Origin: a virus
Strand: one strand, 5' to 3'
DNA length: 28,690 nt
IMG/VR virus record: IMGVR_UViG_3300023181_000071
Coordinates: 1-28,690 of that record
The notes under the pieces are model-generated. The model saw only the letters and a program-made list of their open reading frames with translations, was not told where the DNA came from and searched no databases. This document shows positions 21,342 through 28,690 of the stretch, piece by piece (the first letter of the stretch is position 1; each line of letters opens with the position of its first letter). The translations under genes were made by a program, and so were the position numbers.

Positions 21342-21715
21342 AGGCGGCGGCGCGCTACTGGGCCGGTGACAGGCCGGCGGCGACCGCCATTGATGCCGAC
21401 GTCGTCGCCCAGCTGGAGCAGTTGGGCGCACCTCCCGAAGTGATCCAGGCGGCGCGCGACAAGTCGAAGCCCGTTGATCTGGACTTCCACGTGTGGGAGG
21501 AGAACTGGCCGGCGGTGTCGCTGTTCCTGGGGGTGTCGACGCAGTGGGTCGTGCAGCTGGGCATGGCGGGCCTCGTCTACCTTGGCCTGAACTATGTCGC
21601 CGTCAAATCGACGGTGGAACTGGAGCTGATCCCACAAGAGGAATGGCCCGATCTGTTCCATGGCCTGCGCGTCATGGAGCGCGCAGCGTTGCCGCTGCTC
21701 AATAAACGCGATTAA
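21015..21715 (+). CDS. Tail assembly chaperone GT-type fusion by -1 frameshift
   Basis: Joining 21015-21338 with 21338-21715 (-1 shift at A-AAA-AAC, 21332-21338) gives a 233-aa protein. The -1 frame is open from the shift without any stop: it reads LKAAARYWAGDRPAA and continues to TAA 21713-21715. It includes HVWEENWPAVSLFLGVSTQW and ELELIPQEEWPDLFHGLRVM. No good start codon or ribosome site supports separate translation of this frame. A GC-rich stem (GGCGG 21343-21347 with CCGCC 21384-21388, and an inner GCCGG/CCGGC stem 21362-21378) lies just downstream and could stimulate the shift. This is the lambda G/GT arrangement. Confidence 0.8.
21332..21338 (+). promoter_or_regulatory. Programmed -1 frameshift site
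   Basis: Heptamer A-AAA-AAC in the correct register (zero-frame codons AAA 21333-21335, AAC 21336-21338), one codon before the TAA stop, with a possible downstream stem. Confidence 0.8.
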
Positions 21716-21738
21716 GTAAAGCTTCACCCGCAACACCC

Positions 21739-21768
21739 GCCCGCCTGGCAAGTCTCGGCGGGCTTTTT
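21739..21768 (+). terminator. Rho-independent terminator before the tape measure gene
   Basis: GCCCGCC (21739-21745) pairs with GGCGGGC (21757-21763), followed by TTTTTATTT. Confidence 0.85.
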
Positions 21769-21781
21769 ATTTAGGAGGTGT

Positions 21782-24700
21782 ATGTCCGCATTAGGTTCAT
21801 TGGTAGTCAGGCTGGCCCTGGACTACGCGCAGTACACGCGCGGGCTGTCCCAATCCGACCAAGAGGCGTTGCGCTTCGCGCAGAACGTGCAGCGCAACTT
21901 CGACCGCGCCGGCGCGTCGAGCAGGGAGTTTCTGGCGAACATGGCGAAGACGGCCATCGGCGCCGTCGCCGCCTTCGCCAGCGTCAACGCGGTGGTCGAG
22001 CAGATGGGGCGGTCCATCGACAGCCTGGCCGCACTCGATGACCTGACGCAGAAAACCGGCTCGTCGGTCGAGAACCTGTCGCGCTTGCAGCAAGTGGCGA
22101 GTGCCTTCGGCGCCGACATGGGCGCCGTCGACGGTGCGCTGATCAAGCTGTCGAAGGGCATGGCCGGCGTCGATGATGAGACGAACAAAACGCACAAGGC
22201 GCTGACGGCCCTTGGCGTGTCCTCGAAGGACGCCGCCGGCAAACTGCGCGATCCATCCGAAGTGCTGGTCGACGTGGCCAAGCACCTGCAAAATTACGAA
22301 GACGGCGCGGCCAAGGCCGCGCTGATCAACGACATTTTCGGCAAGAGCGGCGCCGACCTGCTGCCTTACCTGAACGACGTGGCCGAGTCGGTCGATAAAT
22401 TCACCGGCGTCAGCGCCGAGGCTGCGGCCGAGGCGGCGCGCTACCAAGACCAACTGGGCCTGCTCAAGGTTCGGTACGAGAACATGTCGGTCGCGGTGAC
22501 CGGCGCCGCGCTGCCGGCGCTCAATGACCTGATCGGCGCGTTCTCGGACACGCTCAATGCCGAGAACGATCTCGACAAGGGCAAGGCTGCGGAGTGGGCC
22601 GACGATCTGGCGGTGGGCATCGCGCGCGTGATCGATGTGGCCAAGATCCTGCCTGGCATTTTCTCGGCCGTGACCGGGAGCTTAAAGGCCGTCAGCGCCG
22701 ACACGAAATTCCTGGTCACCGCAGCGGTTAACCTCAACCCCGCCATCGCGGCGGCGAAGCTCGCGCGGGGCGGCTCGCCTCTGGAGGATTTGAAGGCGGC
22801 GCTGGCCGAGCGCAACGCGGTGCTTGATGATGCAAACCGTCGTTACGACGAGCTGTGGAACAAGCCGGCCAATTTGATGGAGCAGGCCGTGCTCGCCCGG
22901 ATCGCCGCGCGCGGCAACGCGGCTGCGGCGGGTGCTGCGGCGCCGGCCGGGGACAAGGCCACACTGAAGTACACGGCCGGCACCGAGAAAAAAGCGGAGA
23001 AGGACGATTACGACGCGCTCAACAAAGCGCTGCAGGAAAAGATCGCCCTGACGCAGCAGGCGTTGGATTCGGACCGGACGCTGACGGAGGCGGAGCGCCA
23101 GATCGCTGCCATTACGCGCGGGCGCGCCGAGGGGACGATCAACCTGACCGACAAGGAGGCGAAGCTGCTCGAATCGGGCTTGATGCAACTGAGCCTGAAT
23201 CAACAATTGCTCATTAGCCGGGGCGAATCGGATCGGCTGGAGAAGGAAGCGCTGGAGACGAATCAGAAGAAGGTCGCCGCCGCGTTCGAGTCGGTCGACG
23301 CCATGCAGGCCGAGATCGACAACTACGGCAAATTGCCGGAACAGATCACCCGCGCGACCATCGCCAAGCTGGAGCAGCGCAAGGCCTCCCTGGAGGCGAA
23401 CGGCGGCCTGCAAACCGAGATTGACACCACCGAGGCGTTGATCGTCGCCAACGAGCGCCTGGCCGCGCTGCAGGGCAAGAAGACGCAGCTGGATAAAGGG
23501 TCTGATGTCGCCAACGCCAAGGAGCTGCTTGATGTCATGAGTTCGTTGGACGAGGTGGCGCAGTCGGCTGCGGCCGGCATGGCGAAATCGTTCGTCGCCG
23601 TGGGCAGCGCCATCGGCGGCATCACAACGGCGGTGTCGGGTTACGGCAAGGCGCAGGCGGCGGTGGCCGCCCAGTTGGCCGTCTCGCTCAAGGAGGCGGG
23701 GCCAGATCAGGCCAAAATCTTCAAGGCCAACGCGGCGGCGGCGTCGCAGAGCGCGCAAGTGCAGGTGCGCTCGTATGGCGACATGGCCGGGGCCGGCAAG
23801 GCGTTCTTCAAGGAGCATACGGCGGGCTACGCGGCGATGGATGCCGTCGAGAAAAGCTTCAGGGCGGTCGAGATGGCCATGGCCATCGAGAACATGCTCG
23901 CCAAGAGCGGCCTGTTGACCGCATTTACCGGCCTGTTCGTTGCGAGCAAGGCGACCGAGACGGCGGCCGACACCGCAGCGACGGGAACCTCCGTCGTCAA
24001 TTCGGGCATCCGCGCGGCGGCCGACGGTATCGCCGCGTTCGCCAAGACGCTCGCGTCGATCCCGTTCCCGTTCAACATCGCGGCCGGCGCCGCCGTTGTC
24101 GCGCTATTGGCGGGCATGGGGGTGAAGATCGCTGGCGGCGGTGGTGGTGGCGGTGTGTCCTCCGCCCAACGTCAGGAGCGCCAAGGCACCGGGTCGGTGT
24201 TCGGCGACGCGAATGCAAAGTCCGATTCCATCAATCGTTCGCTCGAAGAGGTGGCGAAGAACAGCGACATCGACCTGAGCTACACGCAAGGCATGCTGCT
24301 CGCGCTGCGCAGTATCGACTCCTCGCTGTCGGGCTTGGGCAACCTGCTGGTACGTCAAGCGGGACTGACCGGCGAAGCCGCGCCAGGTGGCGGTAGCGCC
24401 GCCGAAAATCTCGTCAACAACTCGAAGTTCCAACTGGTTTTTGGTGGGGTGTTTGGACTGGCCCTTAACAAGTTGGATCAGGCGCTGGGAGGCTGGGGCG
24501 GAAAGCTGGCCAGCTCCGTCTTCGGCGGCAAGACGACGGCGCTCGATACGGGCTTTACGATCAACAAGACCAACTTGGGCAGCGCCGCGTCGGGCAACGT
24601 GACGTCCAACCAATACACCGACATCAAAAAAGACGGTGGCTGGTTTCATAGCGACAAGTACAGCACGCAGACGAACGCGTTGGGCGCCGAAGCAGACGCC

Positions 24701-26650
24701 CAGTTCGCGAAGGTGTTGGCCAACCTGGGCGCCGGAGTGAGCGAAGCGGCGAAGCTGTTGGGTTTGGGTGGAACGGAATTTACCGACCGCCTCAATTCCT
24801 TCGTGATTGACATCGGCAAGGTCAGCTTGAAGGATATGAAGGGCGACGAGATCCAGAAGGCGCTGGAGGCGGTGTTCTCCAAAGTGGGCGATGACCTTGC
24901 CCGCTTCGGTGTCGGTGGCTTGGAGCAGTTCCAGCAGGTTGGCGAGGGATATCTCGAAACGCTGACCCGCATCGCGAGTAACTATGCAAATCTGGATTCG
25001 ATCTTGGCGGCGAGCGGTACAACGTTCGGTCAGACCGGCCTGGCAAGCATCGCCGCGCGCGAGCGTCTGATTGCAATGTCCGGCGGCATCGATGCGCTGG
25101 CCAGCAAATCCCAGTCGTTCAACGAAAACTTCCTGACGCAAGCGCAGCGCCTGGCGCCGGTCCAAAAATACGTCACCGAGCAGTTGGGGGCGATGGGCTA
25201 TGCCGGCATCGATACCCGAGACAAGTTCAGGGATGCCGTGCTTGGCTTGGCCAACAGCGGCGCGCTGGCGACGGAAGCCGGCGCCAAGACGTACGCCGGG
25301 CTGCTGGGCCTGGCTGACGCGTTTGCGCAGGTCTACGCCGCGAGCGAGAATCTGTCGAAGTCGCAAGAGGAGATCGCCGACGAGCAAAAGAGCCTGCAGC
25401 AGCAGTACAACGAGCTGACGATGACGTCGGCCGAGCTGCGCGCCCTGGAGCGAGCCGGTATCTCCGCCAGCAACCTGGCGCTGTTCGACAGCATCACGGC
25501 GCTGCAAAAAGCGGCCGACGCTGCTGATAAGGCTGCGGAAGCCGCAGACAAGGCTGCGGGCGAGCGAAACAGCCTGCAGCAGCAGTACAACGCGCTGACG
25601 ATGTCGGCGGCCGAACTGCGCGCGCTGGAGCGGGCCGGTATCTCGGCAAGCAACCTGGCGCTGTTCGACAGCATCACCGCGCTGCAACAAGTCGCGGACG
25701 CGGCGGATAAGGCGGCGAAAGCGGCTACGGACGCGGCGGCGAAAGTCGAGGCATCTAAAGCGGACCTCGCCACGGCCTACGAGCGGGAGGCGAATGCGCT
25801 CAAGGGCGTGATCAAAGCCAAACAGGATGAGGCTGAAGCGACCCGCAAGCAGATGGACGCCCTGAAGCTGGGGGCGGGATCGATTCTCTCCCCCGAACAG
25901 AAGCTGGCCGAAGCGCAGCGCCAGTTCAACGCCGCGCAGGGGGCGGAGAAAAACGCGTTGGCGGGAACCTATCTGGATGCGTTGCGCGGCTATTACGGCA
26001 GCACCAAAGAGTACGCCGACGCGTACGCGAAGGTGCAGGCCGCGCTGGCGATCTCGGCGGCCTCCGCCAGTTCGGAGGCGACCATCGCCCAGCAGCAGCT
26101 CGACAAGCTTGACCGTCAGGTTGGCGGCTTGCTGGCGATCGACAAGAGCGTCATCAGTGTGGAGAAGGCGATCTTCAATCTGAGCCGGGATCTGCTCGGC
26201 GCCGGTCGCGGCGCGGAGGCTGGCACCTCGCAGCGCGACGTCATCAACGGCTTGTATCAGCAGTTGCTTGGCCGCGACGGTGACGCCGCCGGTATCAGCT
26301 TCTGGAGGAAGCAGGCAAATTCCGGGCTGTCGTGGGAAAAGATGATCGAGGCGTTCAAGGCGAGTCCGGAGTATCAGGGCTTGCACGGTTCGCACCGCAA
26401 TGGCCTCGATTTCGTGCCCTTCGATGGTTACCGCGCCGAGCTTCACTACGGGGAGCGCGTGCAGACCGCGTCTCAGGTGTCGGGTGAGAGAACGATGAAC
26501 GCCGAGTTGGTGAAACTGCTTCGTGAAGTGGTCGACCAGCTTCGCGCTTCCAACGTGCAGCGCGGCGCGGTCGGCAACGGCACGCTCCAGTCGCTGGGGC
26601 GTGTCGAGCAGCGGCTGGCGAAACAACAACGAGAATTGGCGAGGGCGTGA
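21782..26650 (+). CDS. Tape measure protein with internal duplication and DUF4214-like end
   Basis: 1622 aa. It sets tail length and passes through the tube on infection. The N-terminal part (about 1-260) is helical, starting with LVVRLALDYAQYTRGLSQSD. Long coiled-coil-like regions follow. A hydrophobic zone (about 705-785) with LLTAFTGLFVAS and IAAGAAVVALLAGMGV ends in a poly-Gly run and may insert in the host membrane. Residues 1201-1260 and 1261-1320 are near-identical 60-aa repeats. A DUF4214-like segment (about 1486-1533: GLYQQLLGRDGDAAGISFW) precedes the HRNGLDFVPFDGYRAELHYG motif common in tape measure C-termini. AGGAGG lies only 3 nt before the ATG, a tight spacing. It overlaps the next gene by TGATG. 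Confidence 0.9.
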   Translation: MSALGSLVVRLALDYAQYTRGLSQSDQEALRFAQNVQRNFDRAGASSREFLANMAKTAIGAVAAFASVNAVVEQMGRSIDSLAALDDLTQKTGSSVENLSRLQQVASAFGADMGAVDGALIKLSKGMAGVDDETNKTHKALTALGVSSKDAAGKLRDPSEVLVDVAKHLQNYEDGAAKAALINDIFGKSGADLLPYLNDVAESVDKFTGVSAEAAAEAARYQDQLGLLKVRYENMSVAVTGAALPALNDLIGAFSDTLNAENDLDKGKAAEWADDLAVGIARVIDVAKILPGIFSAVTGSLKAVSADTKFLVTAAVNLNPAIAAAKLARGGSPLEDLKAALAERNAVLDDANRRYDELWNKPANLMEQAVLARIAARGNAAAAGAAAPAGDKATLKYTAGTEKKAEKDDYDALNKALQEKIALTQQALDSDRTLTEAERQIAAITRGRAEGTINLTDKEAKLLESGLMQLSLNQQLLISRGESDRLEKEALETNQKKVAAAFESVDAMQAEIDNYGKLPEQITRATIAKLEQRKASLEANGGLQTEIDTTEALIVANERLAALQGKKTQLDKGSDVANAKELLDVMSSLDEVAQSAAAGMAKSFVAVGSAIGGITTAVSGYGKAQAAVAAQLAVSLKEAGPDQAKIFKANAAAASQSAQVQVRSYGDMAGAGKAFFKEHTAGYAAMDAVEKSFRAVEMAMAIENMLAKSGLLTAFTGLFVASKATETAADTAATGTSVVNSGIRAAADGIAAFAKTLASIPFPFNIAAGAAVVALLAGMGVKIAGGGGGGGVSSAQRQERQGTGSVFGDANAKSDSINRSLEEVAKNSDIDLSYTQGMLLALRSIDSSLSGLGNLLVRQAGLTGEAAPGGGSAAENLVNNSKFQLVFGGVFGLALNKLDQALGGWGGKLASSVFGGKTTALDTGFTINKTNLGSAASGNVTSNQYTDIKKDGGWFHSDKYSTQTNALGAEADAQFAKVLANLGAGVSEAAKLLGLGGTEFTDRLNSFVIDIGKVSLKDMKGDEIQKALEAVFSKVGDDLARFGVGGLEQFQQVGEGYLETLTRIASNYANLDSILAASGTTFGQTGLASIAARERLIAMSGGIDALASKSQSFNENFLTQAQRLAPVQKYVTEQLGAMGYAGIDTRDKFRDAVLGLANSGALATEAGAKTYAGLLGLADAFAQVYAASENLSKSQEEIADEQKSLQQQYNELTMTSAELRALERAGISASNLALFDSITALQKAADAADKAAEAADKAAGERNSLQQQYNALTMSAAELRALERAGISASNLALFDSITALQQVADAADKAAKAATDAAAKVEASKADLATAYEREANALKGVIKAKQDEAEATRKQMDALKLGAGSILSPEQKLAEAQRQFNAAQGAEKNALAGTYLDALRGYYGSTKEYADAYAKVQAALAISAASASSEATIAQQQLDKLDRQVGGLLAIDKSVISVEKAIFNLSRDLLGAGRGAEAGTSQRDVINGLYQQLLGRDGDAAGISFWRKQANSGLSWEKMIEAFKASPEYQGLHGSHRNGLDFVPFDGYRAELHYGERVQTASQVSGERTMNAELVKLLREVVDQLRASNVQRGAVGNGTLQSLGRVEQRLAKQQRELARA
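25382..25720 (+). repeat. Tandem 180-bp duplication in the tape measure gene
   Basis: Two units offset by exactly 180 bp (25382-25561 and 25562-25720). Both encode SLQQQYN-LTM, AELRALERAGISASNLALFD and SITALQ. Identity is high over about 160 bp, with mostly silent differences. Confidence 0.9.
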
Positions 26651-28176
26651 TGATCCTTATCGAAATGGTGGGGGCTATCGACGCCGCCGGCACTACCCGG
26701 ACGGTCTTCCTGTCCGACTCGTCGTTTTGCACACGGCCGACCGACACGCCGCCGAACACCGCGTTTAAACAGGTGCTGCTCGATCCCGGCAGCATCGGGG
26801 TGCATGCGTATTCGGATGGGCGTACAACCGGCGGCGCCGCCAAGCTCGAGACGGGCGAGGTGGTGGTCATCAACGTCGACGGCCGCTTCGATGCATGGCT
26901 CGACTACGCCTTCGACGGCCGGCCGATCACCATCAGGCAGGGCGAGGCCGGCGCCTATCCGGCCGACTTCCCTGTGATCTTCAACGGCACAGTGGAAAGT
27001 ATCGAGGCGAACAAGGACACCACAGTGATCCGCTTGCGCGACAAGCTGTATGTCCTGACCGCGCCAATCCTGACGAATCGATATGCCGGCACGAACGTCC
27101 TGCCGATTGGCCTGGAAGGTAGTCCGGACGACATTCAAGGGCGGCTCAAGTGCCGCGTGTGGGGCACGGTGCTGAACATGGCGCCGGTGCTGGTGAATTC
27201 GGCCAAGTTGACGTATCAGGTGAACGATGGTGCCGTGGCCGATATCCCGGCCGTCTATGACCGGGGTGCGGCAGTGACCAAGGGGGTGAACTACGCCACC
27301 AGTGCGTTGCTGCAGGCGGTGACGCCGGCAGCGGGCACGTACGTCACATGCTTTGCCGAAGGTCTGTTCAGGCTCAACACCAGTCCTTCCGGCCAGATCA
27401 CTGCGGACGTCACCGAGGGCGCCAATGCGGCGGCGCGCACGGTCGGGCAGATCCTGAAGCGTATGGCAATCGCGACCGGCCTGCCGGCTGCGGAAGTGAG
27501 CGCGGCCGACGTGGCGGCGCTCGATGCGCTCAACTCGGCCGTGGTGGGAATCGTGGTCGACGGCGAGAGCGCGGGCCAGGCGGCAATGGATCTGGTCGCG
27601 GCAAGCATCGGCGCCTGGTACGGGTTCGACGGCCTGGGCCTGCTGCGCATGGGTGTCTTGACGGCGCCGGCGGGAGCGCCCGTCTTGGAGCTGTTCGAAT
27701 TCCACATCGGCGCCGAGATCGAGCGCCGGCCGGCGAGGGACAACGGCATCCCCGCATGGCGCGTGGTGGTGAACTACGCGCGCAACTGGACGGTGCAGAA
27801 CTCGGATATCGCCGGGGTCGTGACGCCGGCACGGCGAGGCTTCCTAAGCCTGGCCAACAGGTCGGCCAACGCTTCGGACGAGAAGGTGAGGGTGAAGCAT
27901 CTGCTGGCGGGCGAACTGACCGCCGACACGTTGCTGGCCAGCGCCGTCGACGCGCAGACCGAGGCGGATCGGCTCAAAGGTCTGTACTCGGTCCGTCGCG
28001 ACATCTTTGAGGTGCCGGTCGATGCTCGATTGCTGCAGCGCCGGCCGCTTTTCTTCATGGACGTAGTGCGGCTCACGTATGGGCGCTTCGGCCTGGACGC
28101 CGGAAAGCTGTTCAGGGTCATCGGTATTCGCCCTGAACTCAAAGAACAAAAAATCACTTTATCGCTATGGGGATGA
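26650..28176 (+). CDS. Phage tail-tip/baseplate structural protein
   Basis: 508 aa from ATG 26650 (TGATG junction with the tape measure gene; a GTG one codon earlier is possible). Beta-rich, with ILIEMVGAIDAAGTTRTVFL at the start, GRFDAWLDYAFDGRPITIR (about 76-94) and FNGTVESIEANKDTTVIRLR; the C-terminal part has VPVDARLLQRRPLFFMDVV and LDAGKLFRVIGIRPELK. This layout matches unnamed tail proteins found after the tape measure in Burkholderiales siphoviruses, which appear to take the place of the usual distal tail or hub protein. The exact role (hub or distal tail) is inferred from position. Confidence 0.65.
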   Translation: MILIEMVGAIDAAGTTRTVFLSDSSFCTRPTDTPPNTAFKQVLLDPGSIGVHAYSDGRTTGGAAKLETGEVVVINVDGRFDAWLDYAFDGRPITIRQGEAGAYPADFPVIFNGTVESIEANKDTTVIRLRDKLYVLTAPILTNRYAGTNVLPIGLEGSPDDIQGRLKCRVWGTVLNMAPVLVNSAKLTYQVNDGAVADIPAVYDRGAAVTKGVNYATSALLQAVTPAAGTYVTCFAEGLFRLNTSPSGQITADVTEGANAAARTVGQILKRMAIATGLPAAEVSAADVAALDALNSAVVGIVVDGESAGQAAMDLVAASIGAWYGFDGLGLLRMGVLTAPAGAPVLELFEFHIGAEIERRPARDNGIPAWRVVVNYARNWTVQNSDIAGVVTPARRGFLSLANRSANASDEKVRVKHLLAGELTADTLLASAVDAQTEADRLKGLYSVRRDIFEVPVDARLLQRRPLFFMDVVRLTYGRFGLDAGKLFRVIGIRPELKEQKITLSLWG

Positions 28177-28179
28177 TGG

Positions 28180-28690
28180 ATGGAAAATTGTATGTTGGGA
28201 TTTCCCAATCGCGCCGACAGGGCCACGCTCAGCGGTGGCGCCTGGACTTCGGGCCTGCCGCGCACGAACCTGCAGAGCCGGGAAATCGGCGAAGTCGCCC
28301 GGACCGCGAGCGCGGCGCTGGCCAGCACGCAGTTCGATATGGATCTGGGGCCATCGGGCAAGGTGCGCGCACTCAGTTTTCGCAAGCACAATTTTTCGTT
28401 GGCGGCGAGATACCGGGTGCGTGCGACGAACGCCGGGCAAAAAACAAATTTGCTGGTGTATCCGCGAAACTTCGATAACGCGGCCTGGACAAAAGCTCGA
28501 TGCTCGATCCTTCCGAACGTCGGTGTCGCACCATCGGGTTCGATGACCGCCGAAAAGCTGATCGAGGACACGACCACAGGCGGGCATTACGTGGAGCAGA
28601 TTCCCGTCATTGTTGGCGTTAACACGTATGAGCGGGCAGTGTTTGTGAAGGCTGCCGAAAAGAAAAAGGTGTACTTGGAATTCTACTCCC
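28180..28690 (+). CDS. Tail-fibre/receptor-region protein, 5' part
   Basis: Open from ATG 28180 through the window end (at least 170 aa); an internal ATG at 28192 is an alternative start. LGFPNRADRATLSGGAW, then LPRTNLQSREIGEVARTAS, is the usual N-terminus of tail proteins that follow the above gene. From about residue 100, NLLVYPRNFDNAAWTKA, then APSGSMTAEKLIEDTTTGGH and YERAVFVKAAEKKKVYLEF, resembles a carbohydrate-binding-like (jelly roll) module common in phage fibres. It probably binds a surface sugar. The start lies 3 bp after the previous stop. Confidence 0.7.
   Translation, partial: MENCMLGFPNRADRATLSGGAWTSGLPRTNLQSREIGEVARTASAALASTQFDMDLGPSGKVRALSFRKHNFSLAARYRVRATNAGQKTNLLVYPRNFDNAAWTKARCSILPNVGVAPSGSMTAEKLIEDTTTGGHYVEQIPVIVGVNTYERAVFVKAAEKKKVYLEFYS

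Noticed and set aside
24104-26629. 841-aa minus-strand frame opposite the tape measure gene
   Set aside because: Shadow of the high-GC codon pattern; Arg/Leu/Gln-rich, with no family motif.
1-28690. CRISPR arrays, retrons or diversity-generating elements
   Set aside because: No spaced identical repeats and no reverse transcriptase motif found on reading both strands; repeats present are explained above.

Overview
The window is the left and central part of an integrated tailed phage (siphovirus with an HK97-type head) in a high-GC bacterium. Its integrase gene has been cut at the 3' end by an insertion sequence. Codon use, GC content and gene resemblances point to a betaproteobacterium of the Burkholderiales, perhaps Oxalobacteraceae (Massilia/Duganella/Janthinobacterium type). 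The host assignment is inference; the phage assignment rests on gene content and order.

Layout. (1) 3-1224: a complete IS481-family element with 28-bp terminal inverted repeats that start TGT. It sits inside the end of the phage tyrosine recombinase (1225-2227, minus strand), so the part carrying the catalytic Tyr is absent here. (2) 2237-5601: a compact leftward early operon, read in the order two hypotheticals, a large ParB-like protein, a small Cys/His protein, a DUF4224-like protein and the integrase. (3) 5601-7079: the immunity region. A lambda-like arrangement can be read directly: two operator copies (GTATAG-N5-CTATAC type) lie over the leftward promoter, and three copies with 23-24 bp centre spacing lie between a leftward XRE repressor gene and a rightward Cro/YdaS-like gene. 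A small leftward DUF3077-like gene and a rightward Arc-like gene sit between the two operator clusters. (4) 7138-10625: YmfL-like regulator, winged-helix-like protein and a prim-pol/SF3 helicase replication protein. A gene-poor stretch follows (10626-10944) with iteron-like 9-mers, an AT-rich patch and a long-range inverted repeat, a candidate replication origin. (5) 10945-12244: possible late regulator, a small DUF2158 gene between its own promoter and terminator, and an HNH endonuclease. (6) 12245-12405: candidate cos region. (7) 12406-17804: head module: small and large terminase, portal, prohead protease, major capsid. (8) 17853-28690: connectors, tail terminator, tail tube, tail chaperones with a -1 frameshift site, a 1622-aa tape measure, a baseplate/tail-tip protein and the start of a tail-fibre protein that runs off the window. 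No lysis genes are seen; they would be expected further right.

How it works together. The repressor should hold both early promoters through the shared operators. When repression is lost, the left operon (integration and partition-like genes) and the right operon (replication, then late regulator) would be expressed. Rho-independent terminators lie before HNH and at several gene boundaries in the late operon, so late expression probably depends on antitermination or tolerates partial read-through. HNH plus the two terminase subunits suggests cos packaging. With the integrase cut by the IS, this prophage may be unable to excise by itself.

The most unusual signals are the five-site operator system, a perfect 16-bp palindrome present at three distant places, the origin-like repeat cluster, the tail-chaperone frameshift site and the IS insertion in the integrase.
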